Notes: generated by a model not told the origin, from the letters alone. Counted from the first letter of the stretch, positions 25,451 through 34,733 are shown. The stretch is 64,000 nt of DNA from a bacterium (GCA_022825065.1 JAJDYR010000030.1:1-64000); one strand, 5' to 3'. Numbers and translations: made by a program.

Positions 25451-26515
25451 ATGATTGTGAAAACGACAGGAGTGGCCGTCATCGGCGCGGGCGGCATCGG
25501 AACGCTCAGGGCGCATTCTTGCGCGCAGATCCCCCAGGTGGACTACCTCGCCGTGTGCGACATCGTGCCCGAGAAGCTCGACCGCCTCGCGGAGTCGGTG
25601 CGGGCCGACGTGGCGACTGAAGAATACGAGGTGGCGATACGGGACGAGCGGGTGGGCGCCGTCATCGTCTCCTCGGACGAGGAGTTTCACCACGGCCCGG
25701 CGGCCCTGGCGGCCGAACTCGGCAAGCCCGTGCTCATCGAAAAGCCCTTCGTCCTGGACTTGGACGAAGCGGACGACATCCTGACGAAAGCCGAAGCGTC
25801 GGGCGCCGAGATTTTCGTGGGCTACACCCAGCGCTACAGGAGGCGCTTTCTGCTCGCCAAGCAGGCGGCATTCGCCGGACAGCTCGGCGACATCGTGATG
25901 GCGCTCGGCAAGATCTACGTCACCCGCGCTGTCGGCGAGGCGGTGGCGAGGCGCTCGCCCAACACCACGCCCTCCATCAACACCCTCACCTACATGGTCG
26001 ACCTCATCCTCTGGTACATGGAGGGGAAAAAACCCGTCGAGGTCTACGCCCGCGCTGCGAGTTTTGTCTTCAAAAAATACAACCGCGACGATTTCCAGTG
26101 GATGATCGTCACCTTCGACGACGGGAGCGTGGCCACGCTGGGCACGAGCTGGCTCCCGCCCCACCATTGGCCCGCCTATACGGCGACGATGGAGATCGAC
26201 CTCCAAGGCACCAAAGGCTCGCTGAACGTGGACGACGCGCACCGCGACGTCATCCTCGCGCCCGAGGATCCGATTCCCTGCCCCTACACGCCCGAGCACC
26301 AGGTGAACGTGGCTTTCCTGGGTTCCGCCATGCCGGGGGATTTCGTGATGGGCGAGTTCTTCGGCCCCATGAAGGAGGAAACCGACGCCTTCGTGCGCCA
26401 CATCCTGGGAATCGGCGGGGTGGGACTCGCCACGGGGGCGCACGCGAGAGAGGTGCTCGCCCTCACCATGGCGGCGGACCGCTCGTGCAAGGAGGGCCAG
26501 CCCGTCGCGCTTTAG
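25451..26515 (+). CDS. Gfo/Idh/MocA family NAD(P)-dependent oxidoreductase
   Basis: About 354 residues. The N-terminal Rossmann fold has GVAVIGAGGIGTLRAH, the conserved EKP motif is in PVLIEKPFVLD, and a C-terminal alpha/beta substrate domain follows. Family members oxidise sugars, inositols or similar alcohols. GAGGAG ends immediately before the ATG at 25451, so the GTG at 25457, six bases after the ribosome site, may be the real start. The substrate cannot be assigned. The only neighbour hint is the divergent amidohydrolase. Confidence 0.88.
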   Translation: MIVKTTGVAVIGAGGIGTLRAHSCAQIPQVDYLAVCDIVPEKLDRLAESVRADVATEEYEVAIRDERVGAVIVSSDEEFHHGPAALAAELGKPVLIEKPFVLDLDEADDILTKAEASGAEIFVGYTQRYRRRFLLAKQAAFAGQLGDIVMALGKIYVTRAVGEAVARRSPNTTPSINTLTYMVDLILWYMEGKKPVEVYARAASFVFKKYNRDDFQWMIVTFDDGSVATLGTSWLPPHHWPAYTATMEIDLQGTKGSLNVDDAHRDVILAPEDPIPCPYTPEHQVNVAFLGSAMPGDFVMGEFFGPMKEETDAFVRHILGIGGVGLATGAHAREVLALTMAADRSCKEGQPVAL

Positions 26516-26547
26516 AGTCTTTGCGGATACTGCGCGATCGCTCCTGT

Positions 26548-26567
26548 AGGGGGTTGTTGAAAAAGGC
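26548..26567 (+). repeat. Left terminus flanking the coiled-coil cassette
   Basis: AGGGGGTTGTTGAAAAAGGC matches the MITE-family terminus. A related inverted copy lies at 27169-27188, so the gene between them is bracketed. Confidence 0.6.
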
Positions 26568-26638
26568 TTTGTCAAATGAGCATCCCCTGAGGAGGGGGGA
26601 GAGAGCGCTCGGCCTCGTTCCCCCGCCCGGGATCTGTC

Positions 26639-26668
26639 TTGACGAAGCGCGCGGCGGCGCATTAGAGT
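26639..26668 (+). promoter_or_regulatory. Candidate promoter inside the coiled-coil cassette
   Basis: TTGACG (26639-26644), 18 bp, TAGAGT (26663-26668). The leader to the ATG at 26707 is about 32 bases and contains GGGGG as ribosome site. Confidence 0.45.
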
Positions 26669-26706
26669 TACGCGTATGAGGACCCACTAACGTGGGGGAA
26701 AACCAA

Positions 26707-27141
26707 ATGACGGAATACGAAGCCGCAAGCCTCGCCATCCAGAAAGCCTCTCTCGCGGCGCAGCAGGCCTCGGTGTGGGTCGCCGCGATCGTGGGGGCCG
26801 CGCAGTGCTCCCTGATCGCCTACGGCCTCTACTTCATGCGCCAGGCCGCGCGCCACCGCGACGTTCAGCACCGCGAAACCATGAAGGCGCTCGACAGCCG
26901 CCACCGCGAACACATGGAGGCGCTCGCCGCCGAGCGCGAGGCGCAAAAAGACCAACACCGTGCAACCATGGAAGCGTTCGCCGCCCAGCGCGAGGATCAA
27001 AAAGCTCAGCACGTCGCGACCATGAACGCGCTCGCCACACAGCGCGAAGATCAGAAAGATCAACACCACGAGAACATGGAGGCGCTCAAGGAACTCATCC
27101 GACGCACCGCCACGCCGCCCGACACCCCTCACCCCGAGTAG
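26707..27141 (+). CDS. Membrane-anchored coiled-coil protein with 18-residue repeats
   Basis: 144 residues from the ATG at 26707, chosen for the GGGGG eight bases upstream. One N-terminal transmembrane helix (about 25-45, VWVAAIVGAAQCSLIAYGLY) is followed by a charged coiled coil. The coil is built from near-repeats of 18 residues, HRATMEAFAAQREDQKAQ being typical. It ends ENMEALKELIRRT. No database family is recognised. The gene at 49484-49837 has the same plan and the same ENM-ALKELIRRT ending, so they are paralogues. Function unknown; the gene is bracketed by repeat termini. Confidence 0.75.
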   Translation: MTEYEAASLAIQKASLAAQQASVWVAAIVGAAQCSLIAYGLYFMRQAARHRDVQHRETMKALDSRHREHMEALAAEREAQKDQHRATMEAFAAQREDQKAQHVATMNALATQREDQKDQHHENMEALKELIRRTATPPDTPHPE

Positions 27142-27168
27142 CAGCCCCTCTACTCTCCCTGAAAAGGG

Positions 27169-27188
27169 GTCTCTTTCAACAACCTCTG
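27169..27188 (-). repeat. Right terminus flanking the coiled-coil cassette
   Basis: GTCTCTTTCAACAACCTCTG is the inverted, degenerate counterpart of the left terminus at 26548-26567 (about 15 of 20 positions). TGTAGGGG follows it, as TGTAGGGG also accompanies the left copy. Confidence 0.5.
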
Positions 27189-27209
27189 TAGGGGTAGTCC
27201 TCTTTCCCG

Positions 27210-28703
27210 CTAGCGCGGCATGAGGCTCCTGATCTGCGCCTCGAGCGGCTCCGTGGTGAGTTTCTCGTAGCCCAAGTGGCGGGAGAGGGAGTCGCCGTCG
27301 TGACGCTGGCCGTCGCGCCAGATCTCCATCAGGAACCCCCCGCTCTCCCGATTGGCCCACCACCTCTCCCCGAACTTCGTCTTCAGGACTTCGGCCATCT
27401 GGGCCTGCAGCATCCACGCCCTCAGGTAATTCGCGCAGTAGAAAAACGGGTCCACGTCGTCGAGATAGGATATTTTGGGGTATTCCACCGCCGTCGCCGC
27501 GCTCAGCTTCTCCCGGTACGCGGCGTCCTTGCCCTCGAGTTCCGCGCCCTGGTGAAGCGTGAGTTCATAGTCGATCTTCGCCGCATAGCGCCTGAGCATG
27601 TAGAGTTCGAACAGCGCGTGATGCGCGAGAAACGCCGCGTAGTCCGACGCCTCCCCGCCCAGGGCGTCTTCCAGCCAGAGGGGTTCGAGCAGCAGGTGAT
27701 CGAAGAGCATGGCGAACCCCTCCGTCACGGAGTTGTCCCCCAGTCGCTTCCACTCGAAAGGCGCGTCCGCCGCCACGTTTGCGAAATGGAGCGCGTGGCC
27801 GAGTTCGTGCCAGAACGCGCTGTAATCGTCATACCCGCCCCGGGGCCTGATGACGAGATAGACCTCATCCGGCACGCGCAAGGAAGCGCAAAACGCGCGG
27901 GGGCTCTTGAGCGGGCGGTCCTCGATGTCGAGGCGCACCCTGCCCTCCGCCGATAGATCGAGGCCCATCGACGCGCAAACCGCCCGCGCCGAGGGTTCGA
28001 TCTTCTCCGCAGGGAAAAGGCCGTCGTACGCCGCACCCCGAAAACAGTACTGCGCATCGTGGCGCTGCGCGGACGCCGGGGATATGCCCGCCCGGCTCAG
28101 TTCCTCTTCCATCGCTTCGATGTAAAGCGCTTCGGTGCGCTCGAGAAAGCGCTGCATCTCGTCTCGAACCGGTTCGAGCGGGTAGCGCTTCACCGCCGCC
28201 ATCATCCCCAGGTAGCCCTCGAAACCCAAATCATCGGCCATCCCGTGGGTGGCGCGATGAATCTGCTCCAGAAACCCGTTCTTATCCCCTAAGGCCTCAC
28301 AGCGGGCGTTTTCCAGAAAAGTCCGCCTCTCGCGGTCCGATTCGTTCAGGAGCGCGACGGCGCTCTGCCGGTAGGGGATGGACTCGCCCTCCGGCGTTTT
28401 CACAATGGTTTTGGTTTCGAATAAAAGCGCCTTCTCGCTCGACTCCCTGGTCGCGTCGCGTATGTGGGCCAGCGTCAAAAACCCGCGCAACTCGGCCAAT
28501 CGCAAGCGCTCGGCCTCGTCTTCTTCGGAACCTGCGAGAGACGCGAGCGCCTCGACGTTCTCGCGCGTGAAGAGGTCGGCGTACTCGGCGAAAATCTCGC
28601 TTAGGCGCACGTCTTCCTTGAGGCCCGCGCCGACCTCGTACCATTCCTTTCGCGATTCGCCGAGAAAAGCCTCGGCGCGGGTTCGGATGTCCGCCAGGCG
28701 CAT
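27210..28703 (-). CDS. M3-family-like zinc metallopeptidase
   Basis: This 497-residue protein from the ATG at 28703 has the zinc motif HELGHALHF, matching the M3 pattern HExGHxxH, with the third-ligand Glu in NSVTEGFAMLF. M3 enzymes (oligopeptidase F, thimet oligopeptidase) cleave short peptides in the cytoplasm. This one is shorter than typical OpdA or PepF (about 600). The open frame continues upstream into glgC, but that extension overlaps glgC out of frame and has no homology. It is the third gene of a glgA-glgC-peptidase operon, with a 5-bp gap. Confidence 0.85.
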   Translation of the reverse strand: MRLADIRTRAEAFLGESRKEWYEVGAGLKEDVRLSEIFAEYADLFTRENVEALASLAGSEEDEAERLRLAELRGFLTLAHIRDATRESSEKALLFETKTIVKTPEGESIPYRQSAVALLNESDRERRTFLENARCEALGDKNGFLEQIHRATHGMADDLGFEGYLGMMAAVKRYPLEPVRDEMQRFLERTEALYIEAMEEELSRAGISPASAQRHDAQYCFRGAAYDGLFPAEKIEPSARAVCASMGLDLSAEGRVRLDIEDRPLKSPRAFCASLRVPDEVYLVIRPRGGYDDYSAFWHELGHALHFANVAADAPFEWKRLGDNSVTEGFAMLFDHLLLEPLWLEDALGGEASDYAAFLAHHALFELYMLRRYAAKIDYELTLHQGAELEGKDAAYREKLSAATAVEYPKISYLDDVDPFFYCANYLRAWMLQAQMAEVLKTKFGERWWANRESGGFLMEIWRDGQRHDGDSLSRHLGYEKLTTEPLEAQIRSLMPR

Positions 28704-28708
28704 GGGAT

Positions 28709-29938
28709 TTATATGACCGGCCGGGTGAACCCGCGCGGCAGGACGATGATGCCCGAAGGATCGGCGACGGCGCCGGGGAAGGATTCCGCCTCCTGGGCCA
28801 CCACCGAAGCGCCCGGACCGATCTGGTTGAACCTGTCGACAATCGCTTTTTCCAGTCTCGCACCGGCCCCGATGTGGGAGTGATCCATGATGATCGAATC
28901 GGTCACTTGCGCCCCTTTCTCGATTGCCACGCCGCGGCCGATGACGGAGCGCTCGATCCGGGCGCCCACAATCTGGCACCCCTCTCCGATCAGGGCGTTA
29001 TCCACCTGCGTGGATACGATGCGGCTGCCCGGCCCCGGGTAGGCGCTGGTGTGTATCGGCCAGTCGGGGTTGCTCAAATCGAGGCGCGGCGTCTCTCCCA
29101 GGAGGTCCATCTGCGTCTCCCAGTAGCTCCTGATGGTGCCCACGTCGCGCCAGTAGCCCTTCTCCTCGGTGGGCTTCACGCCCGGAATCTCGTTTTTCAT
29201 GAAATCATAGGCGTAGAGTTTCTTGCGCTCGCCCAGAAGAGCGGGGATGACGGTGCGCCCGAAGTCGTGTTCCCCCTCACGCGCCGCGTCGCTGATGAGC
29301 GCATCCATCAGCACATGGGAGGAAAACACATAATTCCCCATGGAGCACAGAGCGCGCGAGGGATCGCCCGGCATGGTCCGCGGGTGGGGAGGCTTTTCGT
29401 CGAAACGCTCGACCCGTCCCTCCTCGTCCACGGCCAGCACGCCGAATTCCCGGGCGTCTTCGACCGGCGCGGGCAGGGCCGAGATCGTCGCGTCCGCCCC
29501 GCGTTCGAGATGGAAACGAACCATCTGGCTCACGTCCATGCGGTAGATGTGGTCCGCCCCGAACACCAGGACGATGTCGGGCGCATTGTCGGTCACCAGG
29601 TTTCTGTTCTGATGGATGGAATCGGCCGTTCCCTTGAACCAGAACTCGCCGGAGCGCTGCTGCGGCGGGACGGCCGTCACGAAGTTCCTGCCCAACGCCC
29701 CGCTGATGTTCCACGAGCGCCTCAAGTGCTCGATCAGCGACTGCGCCAGGTACTGCACCAGCACGTAGATGGACTGATAGCCCGAGTTCACCAGGTTGCT
29801 CAGCACGAAGTCGATGATGCGGTATTTCGAACCGAACGGCACGGCCGGCTTGCCGCGCGCGACCGTCAGGGGGCGAAGCCTGTTCCCGGCGCCGCCCGCC
29901 ATGACGAAGGCTATGACTCTGGGATTGCGCGAATCCAA
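28709..29938 (-). CDS. glgC: Glucose-1-phosphate adenylyltransferase
   Basis: This 409-residue enzyme makes ADP-glucose from glucose-1-phosphate and ATP, the committed step of bacterial glycogen synthesis. It has the nucleotidyltransferase signature FVMAGGAGNRLRPLT, the regulatory/substrate segment KPAVPFGSKYRIIDFVLSN and a left-handed beta-helix C-terminus. The start is TTG at 29938, with GAGGAG seven bases upstream; it gives the expected N-terminus. It lies 26 bp after glgA. Confidence 0.95.
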   Translation of the reverse strand: MDSRNPRVIAFVMAGGAGNRLRPLTVARGKPAVPFGSKYRIIDFVLSNLVNSGYQSIYVLVQYLAQSLIEHLRRSWNISGALGRNFVTAVPPQQRSGEFWFKGTADSIHQNRNLVTDNAPDIVLVFGADHIYRMDVSQMVRFHLERGADATISALPAPVEDAREFGVLAVDEEGRVERFDEKPPHPRTMPGDPSRALCSMGNYVFSSHVLMDALISDAAREGEHDFGRTVIPALLGERKKLYAYDFMKNEIPGVKPTEEKGYWRDVGTIRSYWETQMDLLGETPRLDLSNPDWPIHTSAYPGPGSRIVSTQVDNALIGEGCQIVGARIERSVIGRGVAIEKGAQVTDSIIMDHSHIGAGARLEKAIVDRFNQIGPGASVVAQEAESFPGAVADPSGIIVLPRGFTRPVI

Positions 29939-29964
29939 CTTCCGGCTCCTCTGTTCGATTCGTC

Positions 29965-31446
29965 TCAACGCGGCTGCGGGCGCATCGCCTTTTCGTACAG
30001 CTCGACATAGCGGGGCGCAACGCCGTCCCAGCCGGAGTCCTTCTCCATCGCGTTGCGCATCATCATACGCCAAAGCCCCTGCTCCAGAAACACCCGGCAA
30101 ATCCTCTCCATCCCGGTGAGGAAATCGGCTGGCTCGAATGCGTCGAAATGGAAGCCGGTGTCCGAGTCCGCTTCGGGCGTCGGGGATGAAATCACCGAGT
30201 CCGCAAGTCCGCCGACCCGCCGCACGTATGGCAGGGCGCCGTAGCGCATGGCGTAGAGCTGGTTCAGGCCCGAAGGCTCATAGCGCGAGGGCATGAGCAG
30301 GACGTCGCCGCCCGCGTACATGCGGTGGGAGAGCGCCTCGTCATAGGCGGGCGCGAACGCCACCCGGCCCGGATGGGCCGAAGCGGCCTCGGCGAGGCCT
30401 TGCTCCAAGTCCTCCTCGCCGGTTCCCAAAACGGCCAGACTGACGCCCAGGCCCATCAACTCATCCATCGTTTCGAGAATCAGGTCGATGCCCTTCTGGT
30501 GCGCCAGCCGCGAGACGACGACGCACAAAGGCCCCTCCGCGTCCAGGTCCAGCCCCAGTTCCTTCTGAAGCGCCGCCTTGCACGCCGCCTTCGCTTCGGG
30601 ACGCGCGCTCGAGAACCGCGCGGGAATGTGCGGGTCGCTTTCGGGGTTCCAGACCGCATCGTCGATGCCGTTCATGATGCCGAACAAAGCGTCCTTCCTG
30701 AAAACGACCACCCCTTCGAGCCCTTCTCCCTGCTCTTCCGTCAGCATCTCCTGCGCATACCGCTCGCTGACGGTGGAAAAGACGTCGCTGAACAGGATGC
30801 CCCCCTTCATGAAGTTCAAGTCGCCGTGAAACTCCAGGCCATCCAGACCCATCGCCTCATCGGGGAGACAAGTGTGCGCGAAATCATCCGGGTGGAAGCG
30901 GCCCTGGTACGCCAGGTTGTGAATAGTGAAAACGGTGGAGACTCCGCTCCATTTTTCATCGCCTGTGCGGCGATACTTCAGCAGGGGCGGCACAAGCGCG
31001 CTTTGCCAGTCGTGGCAGTGGATGATGGACGGATGTGCCCGTTCGCGCTCCATATGGGAGAGCGCGCCTCTGGCGAAACGGGCGAAACGCTCCGCGTTGT
31101 CGGGAAACGCCCCGCGCGCGTCTCCGTAGAATCCCGCCCGATCGAACAAATCATCCGCACCGACGAGCCTGACCGAAACGCCCTCGTGTTCGAGGGAGAA
31201 TATCTCGTAGCGAGCTTCGGCAAAGACGTCTGCCACCTGCGCGGGAGAACCGGGGTCATATTCATTGAGAACAGCACGGTACGCGGGCAGATAGACGCAG
31301 ACTTGATGGCCCATCCGCCCAAGGGCCGGAGGCAGCGCGCCGATGACGTCGCCCAGCCCGCCCGATTTGGCGAAGGGGAACATCTCGCTCGCCACCATGG
31401 TGATTTCGATTGGTTTGTCCGTCGCGCCGCCTGTTCCGGAGTTCAT
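29965..31446 (-). CDS. glgA: Glycogen synthase (ADP-glucose)
   Basis: This 493-residue GT5 enzyme extends alpha-1,4-glucan from ADP-glucose. It has the KxGGL motif as FAKSGGLGDV near residue 26, HCHDWQSALVP, TIHNLAYQG, and the C-terminal SRLAHQKGIDL and PSRYEPSGLNQLYAMRYG motifs. The ATG at 31446 has GAGGAA upstream and fits family length; an in-frame extension of 20 codons is possible. It heads the glgA-glgC-M3 peptidase operon, divergent from a Cys-rich small protein. Confidence 0.95.
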   Translation of the reverse strand: MNSGTGGATDKPIEITMVASEMFPFAKSGGLGDVIGALPPALGRMGHQVCVYLPAYRAVLNEYDPGSPAQVADVFAEARYEIFSLEHEGVSVRLVGADDLFDRAGFYGDARGAFPDNAERFARFARGALSHMERERAHPSIIHCHDWQSALVPPLLKYRRTGDEKWSGVSTVFTIHNLAYQGRFHPDDFAHTCLPDEAMGLDGLEFHGDLNFMKGGILFSDVFSTVSERYAQEMLTEEQGEGLEGVVVFRKDALFGIMNGIDDAVWNPESDPHIPARFSSARPEAKAACKAALQKELGLDLDAEGPLCVVVSRLAHQKGIDLILETMDELMGLGVSLAVLGTGEEDLEQGLAEAASAHPGRVAFAPAYDEALSHRMYAGGDVLLMPSRYEPSGLNQLYAMRYGALPYVRRVGGLADSVISSPTPEADSDTGFHFDAFEPADFLTGMERICRVFLEQGLWRMMMRNAMEKDSGWDGVAPRYVELYEKAMRPQPR

Positions 31447-31566
31447 CGGTTCCTCGCATTGCCTCCTTGCGCCTTCGAAGGTCGAAGCGTTCATCAATCT
31501 ATACATGAATCATATCGCCTATGTTACAATCGAATGAAGGATTCATGAAAAACCCGTGGAGGTTCC

Positions 31567-31983
31567 ATGCGTTATCTGGTGCGCGGAAAAGTGATCGAGG
31601 GGAAAAGCGCCGCCCTTCTCGAAGCCATCGAGTCCGGCGAACTCGGGCGCGGCTCCATCGCGCACCGGACGTTTCTCAAGTGCATGAAAGAAGCGAGGCT
31701 CACCGAGAAAGGCCAGGTTCGCTGGCTCGAGGTCTGCTACTGCCGGGAGGCGTTCGGGCCGGGTTATGAGTTGTACGAGGAACTGCCCTACTGGGAGGCG
31801 TATTTCGAAGAAATCGACGTGCGCTTCGCCCGGAAACCGGAGGATTGCGAAGGCTATCCCGTCTGCGGGGATTGCGACTGCACGGAAAAGCTCGAGGCGA
31901 AACTCGAAAAACTGGGGATTCCCTTCTTCAAGCATCTGAAAGAAACCGCTTCCTCCGCGTCCTCCGCTTCTCCCTCAGCCTGA
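31567..31983 (+). CDS. Small cysteine-containing protein of unknown function
   Basis: This 138-residue soluble protein has a clear ribosome site (GGAGG six bases before the ATG). Cysteines lie in FLKCMKE, WLEVCYCREAFG and the cluster EGYPVCGDCDCTEKLE, which could bind metal. No signal peptide or membrane segment, and no family recognised. Its end overlaps the end of the convergent acyltransferase gene by 9 bp. It is divergent from glgA. Confidence 0.7.
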   Translation: MRYLVRGKVIEGKSAALLEAIESGELGRGSIAHRTFLKCMKEARLTEKGQVRWLEVCYCREAFGPGYELYEELPYWEAYFEEIDVRFARKPEDCEGYPVCGDCDCTEKLEAKLEKLGIPFFKHLKETASSASSASPSA

Positions 31984-32961
31984 ATCGGTCCAGCGCGCCC
32001 GACCCTGGCTTTTGGTGAGTTTCCACCTGTCGTGAATCCATAGGTACTGATCGGGCCCTCTTCGGATGAAGTTTTCCGTCTCCTCGTTCATTGCCCTCGT
32101 GAGCCTCTCGATTTCCTTCCTGGCGCTTTGCGCGTTCATATCGGGCGCTATCGGTTCGCTGAGCAAGACCTCATAGCGCTGGGCGTCGCCTTTTCTCAGG
32201 CACGAGATCAGGACGATGGGCCGGTTGTAGAGAACGGCGAGCGCAGCGGGGGCGGGCGTCGTTCTGGCGGGCTTGCCGAAAAACGGCGCGTCTATCCCCT
32301 CTCCGCCCGCGTTCTGATCCGCGAGAATCGCCACCGAGCGACCCTTGCGCAGCGCCTCGCGCAAATGAAAGAAAGCGTTTTTCTTGGCGAGTATCTCCTG
32401 CCCCGAAGACGCGCGCATCTCATACAGCGACGCTTCGAGCTTCCGGTTGTCCAGGGGGCGGACAGGGATGCTCAGCGGAATTCCCGCCAGCGCGCCGGCA
32501 TGGGCGAGGTATTCCCAGTTCCCCAGATGAGGCACGACGAACACGCAGCCGCCCGCATCCTCGTGAATCGCGCGCGCCTTCGCTATCGCCTCTTCCGCCC
32601 CGTCCACTATCTCGCGCACCGTTTTCTCCGCGCGCCGCAACTCGAAGCGGGTGAGAAACTTCGCTCCCTCCAGACAGGTGAGGATGAATGAGCGGCAACT
32701 GCGCCTCGCAAGATTCAGGCGCTGCGCCTCGTCGAGCTCGGGAAACGCGATGCGCAGGTTGGCGCGCGCGATGCGTCTTCTCCTCGGCGCGAACCGGAAA
32801 ATCGCGTCCCCCGTCACGGCGGCGACCGCGCGGCATACCCCGTAAGGCAGCAGGCGGATGAACTTCAAGAAAGAAACGAGCAAAGCGTATTCCACCCATT
32901 GATGAAACGCGCCCTTGTCCTTGCTGCGCTTTCTCCTGGGGCGCTTCGCGGATTCGCTCAC
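31975..32961 (-). CDS. LpxL/HtrB-type lysophospholipid (lipid A) acyltransferase
   Basis: This 328-residue inner-membrane acyltransferase has the catalytic HxxxxE motif as VVPHLGNWEYL. SIPVRPLDNRKLE and AILADQNAGGEGIDAPFFG match the LpxL/LpxM family, as does the closing DQYLWIHDRWK. An N-terminal hydrophobic stretch (about 18-38) follows a basic start. GTG at 32961 overlaps the ketosynthase stop (GTGA). By analogy with rhizobial LpxXL it would transfer the special acyl chain made by the cluster. That assignment is inference. Confidence 0.88.
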   Translation of the reverse strand: MSESAKRPRRKRSKDKGAFHQWVEYALLVSFLKFIRLLPYGVCRAVAAVTGDAIFRFAPRRRRIARANLRIAFPELDEAQRLNLARRSCRSFILTCLEGAKFLTRFELRRAEKTVREIVDGAEEAIAKARAIHEDAGGCVFVVPHLGNWEYLAHAGALAGIPLSIPVRPLDNRKLEASLYEMRASSGQEILAKKNAFFHLREALRKGRSVAILADQNAGGEGIDAPFFGKPARTTPAPAALAVLYNRPIVLISCLRKGDAQRYEVLLSEPIAPDMNAQSARKEIERLTRAMNEETENFIRRGPDQYLWIHDRWKLTKSQGRARWTDSG

Positions 32962-34256
32962 GGGGCGGCGACGATGGTCGCGGAGGATTGCCCGCCGATG
33001 CCGTGACTCAGGGACAGGAACGCGGCCCCCGCGACGGCGCACTCTTCTGTGGGGATGTGGTGGGTCTCGAACGCTTCTTCTTTCAGCGCGAAACCCGGCG
33101 TGGGCGGAAGTCGGCCGTCTTTCATGGCGCGGAGCCCCAGCACGATCTCGGCCAAATCGCTGGCGGAGCCCATGTGTCCCGTATAGGGCTTCCAGCCGGC
33201 GAGCGGAACCGGGTCTTTCGCCTTGCCGCCGTATTCCAGCAAGGCGGACAATTCGCCCGCGTCGCCCTGGGGCGTCGCGCTCCCGTGGGGAAGGATGAAA
33301 GCCAGATCGCCGGACGCCAGGTCCGCCTCGGCCATCGCCGATTCCACCGAACGGCGCACCGCTCCGGTGGGTACGGGGATATAGCGATCAGAGGAGAATT
33401 CCTGGCAATTCGCCGTCCCCAGGACGCGGCCCAGGGGCCTGGCGCCCCGCGCACGGGCGGATTCGGCGCTCTCGAGCACCAGGGCGGCGGCGCCCTCTCC
33501 GGGGAAGAACCCGTCGCGCCTTTTGTCGAAGGGCCGGAACGAGGCCGCCCCCTCTTTCGCCCGGGAGAGAATGCCCAGCCCGTCGAGTTCCAGGAGCACC
33601 ATGGGGTGCGCCCAGCTTCCGCAGCCCACGACCAGGCCGACGTCGGCCTCGCCGAAGCGCAGCACGCGGTCGCAGTTCTCTAGCGCCTGCGCGCCGCACG
33701 AGGACAGGCTGGAAAAACTGCCGTTCGGCCCCATGAATTCGTACATGGCAGAGAGATAGCTGAAAAGGTTGTTGGGCAGGCCCTCGAGCAGGAAAAACGG
33801 GCTTACCCTGTGGAGCGCCGCTTCGTTGAGAGAAGCGGGCTCGGGCGCGTCCCACGCTTCGCCCGCCGTCTGTTTGAGCGCCGCGTAGAAATCCACGTAG
33901 CCCACTCTGGTGAAATCGCCCGAACCCACGTAGAGGGATTTTCTGTCGGGCGCCACGTCGCCCATGTCGAGGCCGGCGCAGGCCACCGCCTCGGCGGCGG
34001 CGTAAAGCCCCAGGATGGAGCTTCTGTTCAGGAATTTCCGCTGACTCGCGAGCTTGGGCGGCACCTCGGGCGGGTCCTGATGGCCGGGGACTGCGCCATG
34101 GTAGAAGAAGTTATCCGGAAGGGTCCCGTTTTCCTCGCTCGGGTGACGGGCGATGCCGCTTCTCCCGGCGCGGAGCGACGCCCAGTTCTCCCCGGCGCTC
34201 TCGCCCACGGAGGTCAGCAGCCCCACGCCCGTTATCCAGACTTCCGCGCCTCGCAT
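32958..34256 (-). CDS. Beta-ketoacyl-ACP synthase (FabF type), cluster KS4
   Basis: This 432-residue thiolase-fold ketosynthase has a complete triad: Cys187 in SSLSSCGAQAL, His in LPHGSATPQGD and His in YTGHMGSASD. It is more diverged than housekeeping FabF, with a long loop after the N-terminal GVGLLTSVGES. It would condense malonyl-ACP with an acyl-ACP primer. It lies between a hotdog dehydratase gene and the LpxL-type acyltransferase, and is translationally coupled to the latter. Confidence 0.88.
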   Translation of the reverse strand: MRGAEVWITGVGLLTSVGESAGENWASLRAGRSGIARHPSEENGTLPDNFFYHGAVPGHQDPPEVPPKLASQRKFLNRSSILGLYAAAEAVACAGLDMGDVAPDRKSLYVGSGDFTRVGYVDFYAALKQTAGEAWDAPEPASLNEAALHRVSPFFLLEGLPNNLFSYLSAMYEFMGPNGSFSSLSSCGAQALENCDRVLRFGEADVGLVVGCGSWAHPMVLLELDGLGILSRAKEGAASFRPFDKRRDGFFPGEGAAALVLESAESARARGARPLGRVLGTANCQEFSSDRYIPVPTGAVRRSVESAMAEADLASGDLAFILPHGSATPQGDAGELSALLEYGGKAKDPVPLAGWKPYTGHMGSASDLAEIVLGLRAMKDGRLPPTPGFALKEEAFETHHIPTEECAVAGAAFLSLSHGIGGQSSATIVAAP

Positions 34257-34268
34257 CGCTCATCCCGC

Positions 34269-34721
34269 CTAGCTCAACCGAATTTCGCGTCCGAGAACGC
34301 GAAAATGATGGCGCTGCTCCTCGGGATCCTCATAATCCGCGAGCGGCGCAACCCTTCCGGCAAAATCGGCGACCACACGGCGTTCCCCCTCCACGGTGGC
34401 CACGCCCCTGAAATGTTTCAGCCCCTCTTCCTCTTCGCGCGCCTCCACGCCCAGGAGCACCTGATCCCCCGGAAAGGCGAATCCATAGTACCTGACGCTT
34501 CGAACCTTTTCCAAAAGAATCCACCGGCTGAAATCGGAGCCTGCCGCCTCGAGCCAGCCGGCGAGTTGCACCAGCCCCTCGAACAGCAGCGCGCCCGGCA
34601 TGACGGGGAACCGGGGGAAATGGAATTCCAGAAAATCCTCGCTCATGGTGACGTTCTTCACCCCCTGGATGGAGACCCCCGCCTCCCACGCCGTCACCCT
34701 GTCCACGAGCATGTATCGCAA
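34269..34721 (-). CDS. FabZ/FabA-like 3-hydroxyacyl-ACP dehydratase, cluster hotdog 2
   Basis: This 150-residue hotdog protein has the FabZ active-site stretch FHFPRFPVMPGALLFEG, with His34 and Glu48 at the standard 14-residue spacing. It dehydrates 3-hydroxyacyl-ACP. The start appears to be TTG, giving MRYMLVDRV, which aligns with MRFLFFDQI of the paralogue at 37201-37653. It is 12 bp from the next ketosynthase gene. Confidence 0.85.
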   Translation of the reverse strand: MRYMLVDRVTAWEAGVSIQGVKNVTMSEDFLEFHFPRFPVMPGALLFEGLVQLAGWLEAAGSDFSRWILLEKVRSVRYYGFAFPGDQVLLGVEAREEEEGLKHFRGVATVEGERRVVADFAGRVAPLADYEDPEEQRHHFRVLGREIRLS

Positions 34722-34733
34722 AACAACGACCCC

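Noticed and set aside
28704..28979. N-terminal extension of the M3-like peptidase
   Set aside because: It overlaps glgC out of frame and is Arg-rich shadow sequence; the ATG at 28703 gives the recognisable start.
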